Assembly: GCF_024436035.1 (NCBI RefSeq)
Contig: NZ_JANFNG010000014.1
Span: forward strand, 98,030 to 162,029
DNA length: 64,000 nt
Direction of reading: 5' to 3'
DNA from: Streptomyces humicola
GTDB lineage: Bacteria > Actinomycetota > Actinomycetes > Streptomycetales > Streptomycetaceae
Shown here: in pieces, positions 1 to 8,704 of the stretch
How the letters are laid out: every line of letters begins with the position of its first letter
How positions within the stretch are numbered: the first letter of the stretch is position 1
Made by a program: the position numbers and the translations under genes
The notes under the pieces: model-generated
The model's database searches: none
What the model was told of the DNA's origin: nothing
The model's input: the letters and a program-made list of their open reading frames with translations, nothing else

Positions 1-280
1 CCGTCTGGGCGAGCATCACCTTGTGGACCGTGTGGCCCTTGATCTCCATGCCCAGGATGGCGGTGGCCTTCTCGACGGCGTCGTCGGGGCTGTCGGCGAG
101 CTTCACGCCGCCAGCCTTGCCACGTCCGCCGGTCTTGACCTGGGCCTTGACGACGACCCGGCCGCCGAGACGCTCGGTCACCTCGCGCGCGGCCTCGGGG
201 GTGTCGATGACTTCACCGCTAAGCACCGGTACACCGTGCTTGGCGAAGAGATCCCTCGCTTGGTACTCGAACAGGTCCAC
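1..280 (-). CDS. sucC: Succinyl-CoA synthetase beta subunit, N-terminal part (runs off window)
   Basis: Encodes the first 93 residues of the ADP/GDP-forming succinyl-CoA ligase beta subunit of the TCA cycle, which makes ATP or GTP from succinyl-CoA. The protein starts [16 protein letters not shown], the invariant SucC N-terminus. It then shows the ATP-grasp stretch VVVKAQV followed by [12 protein letters not shown], with the nucleotide-binding lysine. I chose the GTG at 280 because VDLFEYQ is where homologues begin. AAAGGGACGG on the minus strand just upstream can serve as ribosome binding site. The C-terminal three quarters lie outside the window, and sucD presumably follows there. The 237-bp gap to the next gene holds its promoter and a small direct repeat of ATCCTGCG units near 365-382. 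Confidence 0.95.
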   Translation of the reverse strand, partial: MDLFEYQARDLFAKHGVPVLSGEVIDTPEAAREVTERLGGRVVVKAQVKTGGRGKAGGVKLADSPDDAVEKATAILGMEIKGHTVHKVMLAQT

Positions 281-517
281 GCGCGTCCGTCCCTTTGCTT
301 CTTTTGGAGGGGTTGTTGTCTGCGTGGGCGTGCCGTGACGTGATGGGCGACGGCGTGAGGACGCGATCCTGCGATCCTGCGGGGGCGCACACGTCCGCCT
401 AGTACGCGGCATGTCCGCATCGCAGGTTATCCCTGCCCACCGCAAGGATCTAAATTCCAGATCACACCACGGCGGTGAGAACGGTCACAGAGGCGGCTGA
501 CAGCACTGCATCACGGC

Positions 518-931
<414 letters not shown>

Positions 932-1264
932 CACTGCCTCCATGCCTTGCCATGTCATGCGATGCCATCGGGCTCAAGCGTGAACGAACGTTATCTCCAG
1001 CATCCCCTACTCGGCAGTTTCACGGCGTAGAGGGAGGGGGAAATCACATGTGGGACACACATTCGCGACGCGTTCGACCCGTATACCCCTCCCGTTTTCC
1101 CGCGGCGACGGTACGGGCGGCAGGCGGACCGGTCGTGGATAGGTGGATAAGAAGAGTGCCGCCAGGGAGAGCCGCCGGCACGGCCAGACGTCGCTTCTGA
1201 CCGGCCGCCCAGCAGGGCACGCGGGGGACAGGGCCGTCTCCTGCGTGCCGCAAGGAGGTGGGCC
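932..1264. promoter_or_regulatory. Divergent intergenic region icmB / lipase-like gene
   Basis: The 333-bp gap separates two divergent genes, so it must hold promoters for both. The only strong signal is AAGGAGG at about 1253-1259, directly before the hydrolase start. GATAGGTGGATAAG near 1138-1151 is AT-richer than its surroundings and could include a -10 element. A GAACGAACGTTA string near 985 resembles a LexA half-matched site but fails the consensus. I see no convincing small gene; the open frames here are rich in Arg and Pro and lack good start sites. Confidence 0.4.
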
Positions 1265-2140
1265 ATGGGTGCCCTGTCCTTCACCAGCACCGCCGTCACC
1301 AGCGCACTGCGCGGGCTGCAGCACACCACCGACCTGATCCGCGCCACCAGCCTTGAAGTGACGATCCTGGCCGGGCACCTTCTGCTCTACCCGACCGGTG
1401 TCCTGCAAGAGCGGCTGGGCGAGGAATACGCCAAAAGGGTGATGCCGCAGCAGCAGGACGGCTCACCTCAGTCCTCGCCCACCAGCCGCCGCGTCCACGC
1501 GGCGGCCGACGGCATCCACCCGCCCGTTCTGCTGCTGCACGGCTTCGTCGACAACCGGTCGGTGTTCGCGGTGCTGCGGCGCAGCCTGCGGCGCAGCGGC
1601 TGGGAGCACGTCCAGGCCATCAACTACTCGCCGTTGACGAGCGACATCCGCCGGGCGGCGGAGATGCTGGGGCGCCATGTGGAGCAGGTTTGCGAGCAGA
1701 GCGGCCATCGGCGGCTCGACATCGTCGGGCACAGCCTCGGCGGTCTGATCGCGCGCTACTACGTGCAGCGCCTCGGCGGGGACGCGCGGGTGCGCACCGT
1801 CGTCACTCTCGCCGCACCGCATTCCGGTACGCGGGCGGTGCCGCTGGCGAGCACTCACCCCATCGTCCGGCAAATGCGTCCGAATTCCGAACTGATAGCC
1901 GAGCTCGCACTGCCCGCGCCGGGCTGCTCGACGCGGTTCGTCGCTTTCTGGAGCGGCGTGGACCAATTGATGGTGCCAGTGGAATCGGCCCGGCTCGAAC
2001 ACTCGGATCTGATCTCGCAGAACATCGAGGTGCGCGGGATCGGACATCTGGCCATGCCGGTCAACGGGGCGGTGGCTACCGCGGTACGCCAGGCGCTGCA
2101 GGGCGGCGCACCGGCCGCGAGCACGGTGGACGCGGCATAG
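1265..2140 (+). CDS. Alpha/beta hydrolase, lipase-like
   Basis: A 291-residue alpha/beta-hydrolase of the triacylglycerol-lipase/PGAP1-like type. The core starts with PVLLLHGFVDN (oxyanion-hole HG, about residue 83). It has the nucleophile elbow GHSLGG (about residue 157), an acid in FWSGVDQLMVP and a C-terminal histidine in GIGHLAMP, so the Ser-Asp-His triad looks complete. There is no clear signal peptide. The first 60 residues are helical with a hydrophobic stretch (VTILAGHLLLYP), so membrane association is possible. The start has AAGGAGG six bases upstream. The substrate cannot be told from sequence. A set of 15-bp tandem repeats begins two bases after the stop codon. Confidence 0.85.
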   Translation: MGALSFTSTAVTSALRGLQHTTDLIRATSLEVTILAGHLLLYPTGVLQERLGEEYAKRVMPQQQDGSPQSSPTSRRVHAAADGIHPPVLLLHGFVDNRSVFAVLRRSLRRSGWEHVQAINYSPLTSDIRRAAEMLGRHVEQVCEQSGHRRLDIVGHSLGGLIARYYVQRLGGDARVRTVVTLAAPHSGTRAVPLASTHPIVRQMRPNSELIAELALPAPGCSTRFVAFWSGVDQLMVPVESARLEHSDLISQNIEVRGIGHLAMPVNGAVATAVRQALQGGAPAASTVDAA

Positions 2141-2141
2141 C

Positions 2142-2231
2142 TCCTGCGTTCTCCAGTCCTGCGTTCTCCAGTCCTGCGTTCGTCAGGCCTGCGTTCGTCA
2201 GGCCTGCGTTCGTCAGGCCTGCGTTCGGCGA
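2142..2231. repeat. Six 15-bp tandem repeats immediately after a stop codon
   Basis: Six head-to-tail 15-bp units with core CCTGCGTTC: two end in TCCAG, three in GTCAG, and the last diverges to GGCGA. The 15-bp period keeps any reading frame. In frame the array would read as S/R-P-A-F-x units, but it lies after the TAG of the upstream hydrolase and before the next ribosome binding site. It is not palindromic enough to act as a terminator. Slipped-strand expansion is the likely origin. Confidence 0.9.
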
Positions 2232-2332
2232 CGCTCGCACACCTACCCGAAAGAGCGCGACAATTGTCGCCGCGCATTGGCCGTGGATAAGGTCGCCATT
2301 CGTTCTCTGCGAAAGAGGAACTGGAGAAACTG

Positions 2333-3094
2333 GTGGTGGACCGACGCCGTCGACGCCGATATCCGGCGACTCGCGCCGCGATGCTGACCGTCGCCGCGCC
2401 GTCCGTCGCCGTCATGGGGGTCGCAGCGGCGGCGGCGAGCAGCGTCGCCGCCGGACACAGCCCGGCCGGCATCCGTCTCACGGACGGCCTCCTGAGACGG
2501 ACACCGGACGAAGGAGGCGCGACGGCGTCCCCGATCCCGGCGCCCCGGGCCGGGCAGGAACTCGCCCGCGCCGAACGGCGCGCCGCCGATGCCGCCGCGC
2601 GCGCGAGCCACGAGCGGATCAGCCTGGAGCTGAAGCAGCGTCAGGCTGAGGAGGCCAGGCGCAGGGCGGTGGCAGCCGCGCGCCGCGAGACACTGCGCGC
2701 CAAGTTCGTCCTGCCGGTGGCGCAACGCGGCCTGAGCGCCTACTTCGGCCAGTCCGGCATCAACTGGATGTCCATCCATACCGGGATCGACTTCCCCGTC
2801 AGCCAGGGCACCCCCGTACGGGCGACGACCGACGGCACCGTCCGCACGCTGTGGAATCCGTGGTACGGCAACATGGCGATCGTCACCGCGCCCGACGGCA
2901 CCCAGACCCTGTACTGCCATCTGAGCGGCACCAGGGTCCGCTCCGGCTCGGTCAGGGCCGGAACCGTCATCGCCTACTCGGGCAACACCGGCAACACCAC
3001 AGGGCCGCACCTGCACTTCGAGGTACGGCCCGGCGGCGGCCAGCCGATCGACCCGCTGCCCTGGCTGCTCAGCCACGGTCTCGACCCGCGCTGA
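2333..3094 (+). CDS. Secreted M23 family metallopeptidase
   Basis: A 253-residue exported peptidoglycan endopeptidase (LytM/M23 fold). The N-terminus is basic (VVDRRRRRRY), then hydrophobic Ala/Val-rich with an A-A-G cleavage-like region, consistent with a signal peptide or anchor to about residue 45. A charged, Arg/Glu/Ala-rich coiled coil spans residues 70-125. The C-terminal domain carries the zinc motifs H-x-x-x-D (HTGID) and H-x-H (HLHFE), both intact, so it should be active. The GTG at 2333 has GGAG six bases upstream; the next codon is also GTG. It ends 18 bp before the convergent pcrA stop. Coiled-coil M23 proteins can be hydrolases or, if degenerate, amidase activators; the intact ligands favour hydrolase. 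Confidence 0.88.
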   Translation: MVDRRRRRRYPATRAAMLTVAAPSVAVMGVAAAAASSVAAGHSPAGIRLTDGLLRRTPDEGGATASPIPAPRAGQELARAERRAADAAARASHERISLELKQRQAEEARRRAVAAARRETLRAKFVLPVAQRGLSAYFGQSGINWMSIHTGIDFPVSQGTPVRATTDGTVRTLWNPWYGNMAIVTAPDGTQTLYCHLSGTRVRSGSVRAGTVIAYSGNTGNTTGPHLHFEVRPGGGQPIDPLPWLLSHGLDPR

Positions 3095-3112
3095 GGCCGA
3101 GTCAGCGCCTGC

Positions 3113-5530
3113 TCACAGCTTTTCGACGGGTGCGTAACGCAACAGCAGCCGCTTCGGCTTCTCGTCGCCGAAGTCGATCGTCGCCTCCGCGTTGTCCCCG
3201 CTGCCCTTGACCGCGACGACCGTGCCGAGGCCGAACGAGTCGTGAGTGACCCTGTCCCCGACGGCGAGCGCGACCACCTCACGCTCCGTCGCCCTCCTCG
3301 CGGCGAACCCGGACGGCCCGGCGGGCCCCTTCCTGCCCACCGCCGTGACTGCCGAGGCAGCAGAGGCCGATGCCGACGGGCTGGTCCCGCCCGTGCGCCT
3401 CCAGTCGATGAGCTTGTCGGGGATCTCCTCCAGGAAACGCGACGGCGGGTTGTACGACGGCTGGCCCCAGGCGCTGCGCATCGTCGAGCGCGTCACGTAC
3501 AGCCGTTCCCGCGCCCGCGTGATGCCCACATACGCAAGCCGCCGCTCCTCCTCCAGCTCCTTGGTCTGGCCGAGGGAGCGCATGTGCGGGAAGACGCCGT
3601 CCTCCAGACCGGTGAGGAACACCACCGGGAATTCCAGGCCCTTGGCGGTGTGCAGCGTCATCAGCGTGATGACACCGCCGCTCTCCCCCTCCTCGTCCTC
3701 GTCAGGGATCTGGTCGGAATCGGCGACGAGGGCGACGCCCTCCAGGAAGTCGGCGAGGGAGCCCTCCGGATGCTCCTGCTCGAATTCCAGGGCGACCGCG
3801 GCGAGTTCCTGCAGGTTCTCGATCCTGGTCTCGTCCTGCGGGTCGTGGGACGCCTGCAACTCGGCTAGATAACCGGTCCGTTCGAGCACCGCTTCCAGGA
3901 CGGTCGCGGGTCCCGCGCCCGACTCGACGACCGTACGCAGCTCCTCCAGCAGCTCGTTGAAGCGGCGCACCGCGTTGACCGAACGGGCCGCCATGCCGTA
4001 CGCCTCGTCGACGCGGCGCAGCGCCTGCGGAAAGGTGATCTTCTCGCGCAGGGCGAGCGCCTCGATCATCGCCTCGGCGCGCTCGCCGATGCCGCGCTTG
4101 GGCACGTTGAGGATGCGGCGCAGCGGCACGCTGTCCTCGGGGTTGGCCAGTATCCGCAGGTAGGCGAGGACGTCGCGGACCTCCTTGCGCTCGTAGAAGC
4201 GCACGCCGCCGACGACCTTGTAGGGCAGGCCGACGCGGATGAAGATCTCTTCGAAGACACGGGACTGGGCGTTGGTGCGGTAGAAGACGGCGACGTCCGA
4301 AGGCTTGGCCTCGCCCGCGTCGGTGAGCCGGTCGATCTCCTCGGCGACGAACTGCGCCTCGTCGTGTTCGGTGTCAGCGACATAGCCGGTGATCACCGAG
4401 CCGGCGCCCGCCTCGGTCCACAGGTTCTTCGGTCGCCGGCTGGTGTTGCGTTCGATGACGGCGTTGGCGGCGGAGAGGATGTTCTGCGTGGAGCGGTAGT
4501 TCTGCTCGAGCAGGATCGTGGTGGCGTCCGGGTAATCCTCTTCGAACTGGAGGATGTTGCGGATGGTCGCGCCGCGAAAGGCGTAGATCGACTGGTCGGC
4601 GTCGCCGACGACGCACAGCTCCGCCGCCTCGTCGCCGGTGCCCACCAGCTCCCGTACCAGGGTGTACTGGGCGTGGTTGGTGTCCTGGTACTCGTCGACG
4701 AGGACGTGGCGGAAGCGGCGGCGGTAGTGCTCGGCGACGTCGGGGAACGCCTGGAGCAGGTTGACCGTCGTCATGATCAGGTCGTCGAAGTCGAGGGCGT
4801 TGGCCTCGCGCAGCCGGGCCTGGTAGAGGGCGTAGGCCTCGGCGAGCTTCTTCTCGAAGACGTTCTCGGCCTGGGCGGCGAAGGTCTCCTCGTCGATCAG
4901 CTCGTTCTTGAGGCCCGAGACCTTGGCGCTGAAGGACTTCGGCGGGAACTGCTTGGGGTCCAGGTCCAAGTCGCGGCAGACCAGGGCCATCAGCCGTTTG
5001 GAGTCGGCGGCGTCGTAGATCGAGAAGCTGGAGGTGAAGCCGAGCTTCTTGCTCTCCCGGCGCAGGATCCGCACGCACGCGCTGTGGAAGGTCATCACCC
5101 ACATCGCGGCGGAGCGCGCGCCGACGAGCTGTTCGACGCGCTCCTTCATCTCGCCCGCGGCCTTGTTGGTGAAGGTGATGGCGAGGATCTGGCCGGGGTG
5201 GACGCGGCGGGCGCCGAGCAGGTGGGCGATGCGATGGGTGAGCACGCGGGTCTTGCCCGAGCCTGCGCCGGCGACGATGAGCAGTGGCGTGCCCGAGTGC
5301 ACGACGGCGGCGCGCTGCTGCTCGTTCAGCCCTTCGAGCAGCTGCGCGGGGTCGACGGCGGGGCGCGCGGCGCCGTCACGGTAGTACGGGTCACGGCGCG
5401 CGGGCGCGCCGAACCGGCCCTCGAAGAGGTCGTCGGGCATGTGCCCCGCCGGGTGTTCGTCGGGCGGCGGAGGCTCCTCGCCGGGCGGTTCGAGGTCGGC
5501 CAGGAAGCTGTCGTCGAAGAGGCTGCTCAT
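3113..5530 (-). CDS. pcrA: ATP-dependent DNA helicase PcrA/UvrD
   Basis: An 805-residue superfamily 1A 3'-5' helicase for repair and clearing of protein roadblocks. Motifs appear in order: Q-motif region LNEQQRAAVVH, Walker A GAGSGKTRVL, motif Ia TFTNKAA, Walker B VDEYQDTN, motif III GDADQSIYAFRGA, motif IV EQNYRS, motif V LMTLHTAKGLEF and motif VI VGITRARERL. The C-terminal 45 residues (GDRVTHDSFGLGTVVAV) form the tudor-like domain that contacts RNA polymerase in PcrA/UvrD. Length is typical for Streptomyces. The ATG at 5530 opens MSSLFDDSF. An acidic, proline-rich N-terminal segment precedes the helicase core. It is transcribed towards the M23 gene. Confidence 0.97.
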   Translation of the reverse strand: MSSLFDDSFLADLEPPGEEPPPPDEHPAGHMPDDLFEGRFGAPARRDPYYRDGAARPAVDPAQLLEGLNEQQRAAVVHSGTPLLIVAGAGSGKTRVLTHRIAHLLGARRVHPGQILAITFTNKAAGEMKERVEQLVGARSAAMWVMTFHSACVRILRRESKKLGFTSSFSIYDAADSKRLMALVCRDLDLDPKQFPPKSFSAKVSGLKNELIDEETFAAQAENVFEKKLAEAYALYQARLREANALDFDDLIMTTVNLLQAFPDVAEHYRRRFRHVLVDEYQDTNHAQYTLVRELVGTGDEAAELCVVGDADQSIYAFRGATIRNILQFEEDYPDATTILLEQNYRSTQNILSAANAVIERNTSRRPKNLWTEAGAGSVITGYVADTEHDEAQFVAEEIDRLTDAGEAKPSDVAVFYRTNAQSRVFEEIFIRVGLPYKVVGGVRFYERKEVRDVLAYLRILANPEDSVPLRRILNVPKRGIGERAEAMIEALALREKITFPQALRRVDEAYGMAARSVNAVRRFNELLEELRTVVESGAGPATVLEAVLERTGYLAELQASHDPQDETRIENLQELAAVALEFEQEHPEGSLADFLEGVALVADSDQIPDEDEEGESGGVITLMTLHTAKGLEFPVVFLTGLEDGVFPHMRSLGQTKELEEERRLAYVGITRARERLYVTRSTMRSAWGQPSYNPPSRFLEEIPDKLIDWRRTGGTSPSASASAASAVTAVGRKGPAGPSGFAARRATEREVVALAVGDRVTHDSFGLGTVVAVKGSGDNAEATIDFGDEKPKRLLLRYAPVEKL

Positions 5531-5737
5531 CGTCGTACGAGTCTAGGCCGCCGGACCGACAGCTCGCGGGGGTCGCCGGAAGACGGCGCCCGACGAGCAG
5601 CCGTAGCGGCCGGCGTGAAGATAACAAAGCGGTTTCGGACATATCACGCACCAGGCTTCACACGAGCCACACACGTTCGCTAGCGTGCTCGACCAGGCGC
5701 CCGTCCCCCAGTTCGGCGACCAGGGCCGAAACGGACG

Positions 5738-5898
5738 CCTCCGCCTAATCCGGCCTGGCCGGAGCCGGGGACCCACCAACCTTTGGGGTGAATCGGTCCG
5801 AACGGGCGTCCGCACGGACGTCCGTCGCGACTGGAGGGCAGCCTTCCGAAGCCCTAACCCGACAGCTAACCCGGTAGGCGGTCCACGGAAGGAGCGCC
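5738..5898 (+). promoter_or_regulatory. c-di-AMP riboswitch (ydaO/yuaA class) in the NlpC/P60 gene leader
   Basis: The 371-bp gap before the NlpC/P60 gene holds the conserved blocks of the ydaO aptamer. CCGCCTAATC (5741-5750) opens the closing stem P1, followed by a GC hairpin, then GGGGACCCACCAACC, TTTGGGGTGAATC (to about 5794), a variable arm, and CCCTAACCCGACAGCTAACC followed by GGTAGGCGG (5873-5881). CCGCC at 5741-5745 pairs with GGCGG at 5877-5881. This class binds cyclic di-AMP and in actinobacteria precedes rpf and NlpC/P60 cell-wall hydrolase genes. The Shine-Dalgarno GGAAGGAG (5887-5894) lies only five bases after P1, so translational control is possible. No poly-U terminator follows. 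Confidence 0.92.
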
Positions 5899-5901
5899 TT
5901 C

Positions 5902-6987
5902 ATGGCGTCGCATCGCAAGCCGCGCACTCGCACCCTGTCGCCGTCGGGCCCGCGCGCCGTCGTGGGAGTCACCTCCGCCGCACTCGCCACGATGACCCTG
6001 CTGAGCGAGCACGCCTCCGCCGCGACGACAGCGCAGCAGCCGTCCATCCAGGAGGTGCAGAGCCAGGTCGACTCGCTCAACCAGCAGGCCGAGGAGGCCA
6101 CCCAGAAGTACGACCAGGCACAGGAGCAGACCGCCGCGGCGCGGCAGAAGGCCGACGCCCTCCTCACCCAGGTCGCGCAGAACGCTGAGCGGCTCAACCA
6201 GTCCCGGCGCGTGCTGGGCCAGTTCGCGGCCGAGCAGTACCGCACCGGCGGCCTCGACCAGACGGCCGCCGTCTTCCTCGCCTCCGACCCTCAGCAGTAC
6301 TTCGAGCAGCAGCACATCCTGGGCAGGATGACGGCCCAGCAGCAGCAGGTGCTCACCACCTTCGAGCAGCAGCAGGCCGCCGCCGCCAAGCAGCGCACGC
6401 AGGCCGCCGACAGCCTGCAGCAGCTGAGCAGCGCGCAGCAACAGCTTGCCGCCGACAAGACCACCGTCCAGCAGAAGCTGACCCAGGCGCAGACCCTGCT
6501 CAACAGCCTCACCGCGCAGCAGAAGGCGCGGCTCGAAGCCCTCCGCAAGCAGCAGGAGGAGGAGGCGGCGCGCAAGGCCGCCCAGCTGGCCGCCGAGGCG
6601 CAGGCCAACGCCGCCAAGAACGCCGACAGCTCCTACACCGCCAAGGCCGCAAAAGCGATCGCGTTCGCCAAGGCCCAGCTCGGTAAGCCGTACGTGTGGG
6701 GCGCGACCGGGCCGGACTCCTTCGACTGCTCGGGCCTGACCCAGGCCGCCTGGGGCGCCGCCGGGGTGTCACTGCCCCGCACGACGTGGGACCAGGTCGA
6801 CGTCGGCACCCGGATACCGATATCGGACGTGCAACCGGGCGACCTGATCTTCTACAACAGCTCGATCGACCACGTGGCGATGTACATAGGCAACGGACAG
6901 ATCATCCAGGCCCCGCACACGGGGGCGGTCGTCGACATCCAGCCGATGACGGAGATGCCGATATACGGTGCGACCCGCCCCGCATGA
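5902..6987 (+). CDS. Secreted NlpC/P60 peptidoglycan endopeptidase under c-di-AMP riboswitch
   Basis: A 361-residue exported cell-wall hydrolase cutting peptide stems (RipA-like layout). Residues 1-45 form a signal peptide ending near ASAATTA. Residues 45-235 are a long Gln/Ala-rich coiled coil (TAQQQQVLTTFEQQQ type), which in this family regulates the catalytic domain. The NlpC/P60 domain covers about 245-361: catalytic Cys in DSFDCSGLTQAAW, His in IDHVAMYIGNG and third polar residue in APHTGA, so it is intact. The ATG at 5902 has GGAAGGAG seven bases upstream. The riboswitch ties expression to c-di-AMP, a signal of osmotic and wall state. A paralogue lies 0.6 kb downstream. Confidence 0.93.
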   Translation: MASHRKPRTRTLSPSGPRAVVGVTSAALATMTLLSEHASAATTAQQPSIQEVQSQVDSLNQQAEEATQKYDQAQEQTAAARQKADALLTQVAQNAERLNQSRRVLGQFAAEQYRTGGLDQTAAVFLASDPQQYFEQQHILGRMTAQQQQVLTTFEQQQAAAAKQRTQAADSLQQLSSAQQQLAADKTTVQQKLTQAQTLLNSLTAQQKARLEALRKQQEEEAARKAAQLAAEAQANAAKNADSSYTAKAAKAIAFAKAQLGKPYVWGATGPDSFDCSGLTQAAWGAAGVSLPRTTWDQVDVGTRIPISDVQPGDLIFYNSSIDHVAMYIGNGQIIQAPHTGAVVDIQPMTEMPIYGATRPA

Positions 6988-7002
6988 CTCATCCCCCCGG
7001 CC

Positions 7003-7356
7003 TCACGTCCACAGCACGGCGATGAAGATGTTGGCGGCGGTGAGCCCGCCGATGGCGGCGACGACGCCCGTCTCCACCGTCTCCTCGTCGCGCTTGACGT
7101 AGGCGAGACCGAGGATCACCACGAGGATCGCGGCCTTGATGCCGATCTTGATGGTGCTCAGCTGGTGGTGGCCGGCCTGGTTGAGGCCGACCAGCACCAG
7201 ACCGGTGGCGAGCATCGTCCAGGCGCCGTGCAGCATCGCCGGCACGATCCGCGCCTCACCGTTGCGCATGGCCGTCATCTGGGTGAGGAACCCGCCGAGG
7301 AGTGCGGCGATGCCGATGATGTGCAGGCCGACGAAGAAGTTGATGAGCACGTCCAT
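7003..7356 (-). CDS. Small integral membrane protein, four predicted helices
   Basis: A 117-residue membrane protein conserved, as I recall, beside NlpC/P60 genes in Streptomyces; function unknown. Four hydrophobic segments are visible: VLINFFVGLHIIGIAALLGGFL, AWTMLATGLVLVGL, IGIKAAILVVILGLAYV, and VVAAIGGLTAANIFIAVLWT at the very C-terminus. A single charged loop (VKRDEETVETG) lies between helices 3 and 4. I start it at the ATG at 7356 (MDVLINFF), because the open frame further upstream is hydrophilic and unlike a membrane N-terminus; no strong ribosome binding site decides. It is convergent with the upstream hydrolase gene, 15 bp apart. Confidence 0.75.
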   Translation of the reverse strand: MDVLINFFVGLHIIGIAALLGGFLTQMTAMRNGEARIVPAMLHGAWTMLATGLVLVGLNQAGHHQLSTIKIGIKAAILVVILGLAYVKRDEETVETGVVAAIGGLTAANIFIAVLWT

Positions 7357-7560
7357 GGGCGCGAGCCTAATCAGCCCATAGCACGGTTCATCACTCGGGT
7401 GGGCCTTCACCGCCTATGCACGCATACGCAACGATCACGTACGGTCACTGGACGATCGCTTACGGGCAATCCCGCTCGATGCCCCGCGCCGCGGTGACGC
7501 GCGGGTCTACCGTCCCTCACCAAAGCCGCCTCCGCGGCCCCGGGAGGGAGCAGTCGCCCC

Positions 7561-8625
7561 GTGGCACCCATGCGAAAACCGCGAGAACCGCGAGAACAGC
7601 GGGAACAAGGCAAGCACCGAAAACCCAAGGAACCGCGGCCCCACTTCCGTACCGCCGCCACCCTCGCGATGGCGGGCACGGCGACGGCCACCGTCTTCGC
7701 CGAATCCGGCCACGCCGCGGCCCGCCCCACCCCCGAGCAGGTCAGAAGCGAGGTCGCCGACCTCTACCGCCAGGCGGAACAGGCCACGCAGCAGTACGAC
7801 GGCGTCACCGCCGACGCCGCACACGCCCGCATCGAGCTCGCCGCGCTCCAGGACGAACTCGCCCGCCGCACCGAGGCGTTGAACCACAGCCGCGACCGGC
7901 TCGGCACGCTCGCCGACGCCCAGTACCGCTCCGACGGCATCGACCCGGCGATGCAGCTCATCCTCTCCTCCGATCCCGCCCAGTACCTGGAGCGGGCCGG
8001 CCTGCTCAGCCGCGCCGACGCCACCGAGGCCGGCGAACTCACCGCCCTCGCCGAACAGCAGCGCGCCACCCAGCAGTTGCGGGAGGAGGCCGCGGCCGAT
8101 CTGGCCGCGCTCTCCGCCGACCAACGTGCCCTGGCCGCCGACAAGAACGCGGTCGACAGCAGGCTCGCCGGCGCCCGTCACCTCCTCGACGAGCTCTCCC
8201 CCGGACAGGCGGCTGCCGTCGCCTCCGCCGGCAGCGTCGCCCACCCCCTCACCGTCGCCGACGTCCACGCTCCGGACGCCCGCGCCGCCCAAGCGGTCGC
8301 CTTCGCCTTCGCCCAGCTCGGCAAGCCGTACGTATGGGGCGCGACCGGCCCCGGCGCCTACGACTGCTCCGGCCTCGCCCAGGCCGCCTGGGCCGCCGCC
8401 GGCGTCTCCCTCCCCCGCACCACGTACAGCCAGATCAACGCCGGCACGCGCGTTCCCGAATCGCAGCTGGAGCCGGGCGACCTGGTCTTCTTCTATGCGG
8501 GCGTCAGCCACGTCGGCATCTACATCGGCGACGGCGAAATCATCCACGCCCCACACCCCGGCGCCCCCATCCGCATCGCGCCCCTGTCCGAAATGCCCTT
8601 CGCGGGCGCGACGCGGCCCGCATGA
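7561..8625 (+). CDS. Secreted NlpC/P60 peptidoglycan endopeptidase (second copy)
   Basis: A 354-residue paralogue of the protein at 5902-6987 with the same plan. The basic N-terminus has Arg/Glu/Gln repeats (REPREQREQ). A signal peptide core follows (TAATLAMAGTATATVFA, cleavage near GHAAA). A coiled coil runs through residues 60-220, then the NlpC/P60 domain with Cys in GAYDCSGLAQAAW, His in VSHVGIYIGDG and His in APHPGA. The two proteins share almost identical catalytic blocks (LGKPYVWGATGP), so a duplication is likely. Unlike the first copy there is no riboswitch in its 150-bp leader. GTG 7561 is preferred because GGGAGGGAG ends ten bases upstream; an in-frame ATG at 7570 is the alternative. 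Confidence 0.92.
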   Translation: MAPMRKPREPREQREQGKHRKPKEPRPHFRTAATLAMAGTATATVFAESGHAAARPTPEQVRSEVADLYRQAEQATQQYDGVTADAAHARIELAALQDELARRTEALNHSRDRLGTLADAQYRSDGIDPAMQLILSSDPAQYLERAGLLSRADATEAGELTALAEQQRATQQLREEAAADLAALSADQRALAADKNAVDSRLAGARHLLDELSPGQAAAVASAGSVAHPLTVADVHAPDARAAQAVAFAFAQLGKPYVWGATGPGAYDCSGLAQAAWAAAGVSLPRTTYSQINAGTRVPESQLEPGDLVFFYAGVSHVGIYIGDGEIIHAPHPGAPIRIAPLSEMPFAGATRPA

Positions 8626-8704
8626 CCTGCGGCTCTTCGGGCCGGGCTCAGGATGAGGACACCACCGCGTTGCCCGCGCCTGCAAGGATCATGCCCGCAG
8701 CCCG

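Noticed and set aside
980..1000. LexA (SOS) box near GAACGAACGTTA
   Set aside because: One essential position of GAAC-N4-GTTC is wrong, and neither neighbouring gene is an SOS gene.
4364..5683. 439-codon open frame antisense to pcrA
   Set aside because: It mirrors the helicase reading frame, has no ribosome binding site and is rich in Gly/Val/Glu/Asp as expected for an antisense shadow in high-GC DNA.
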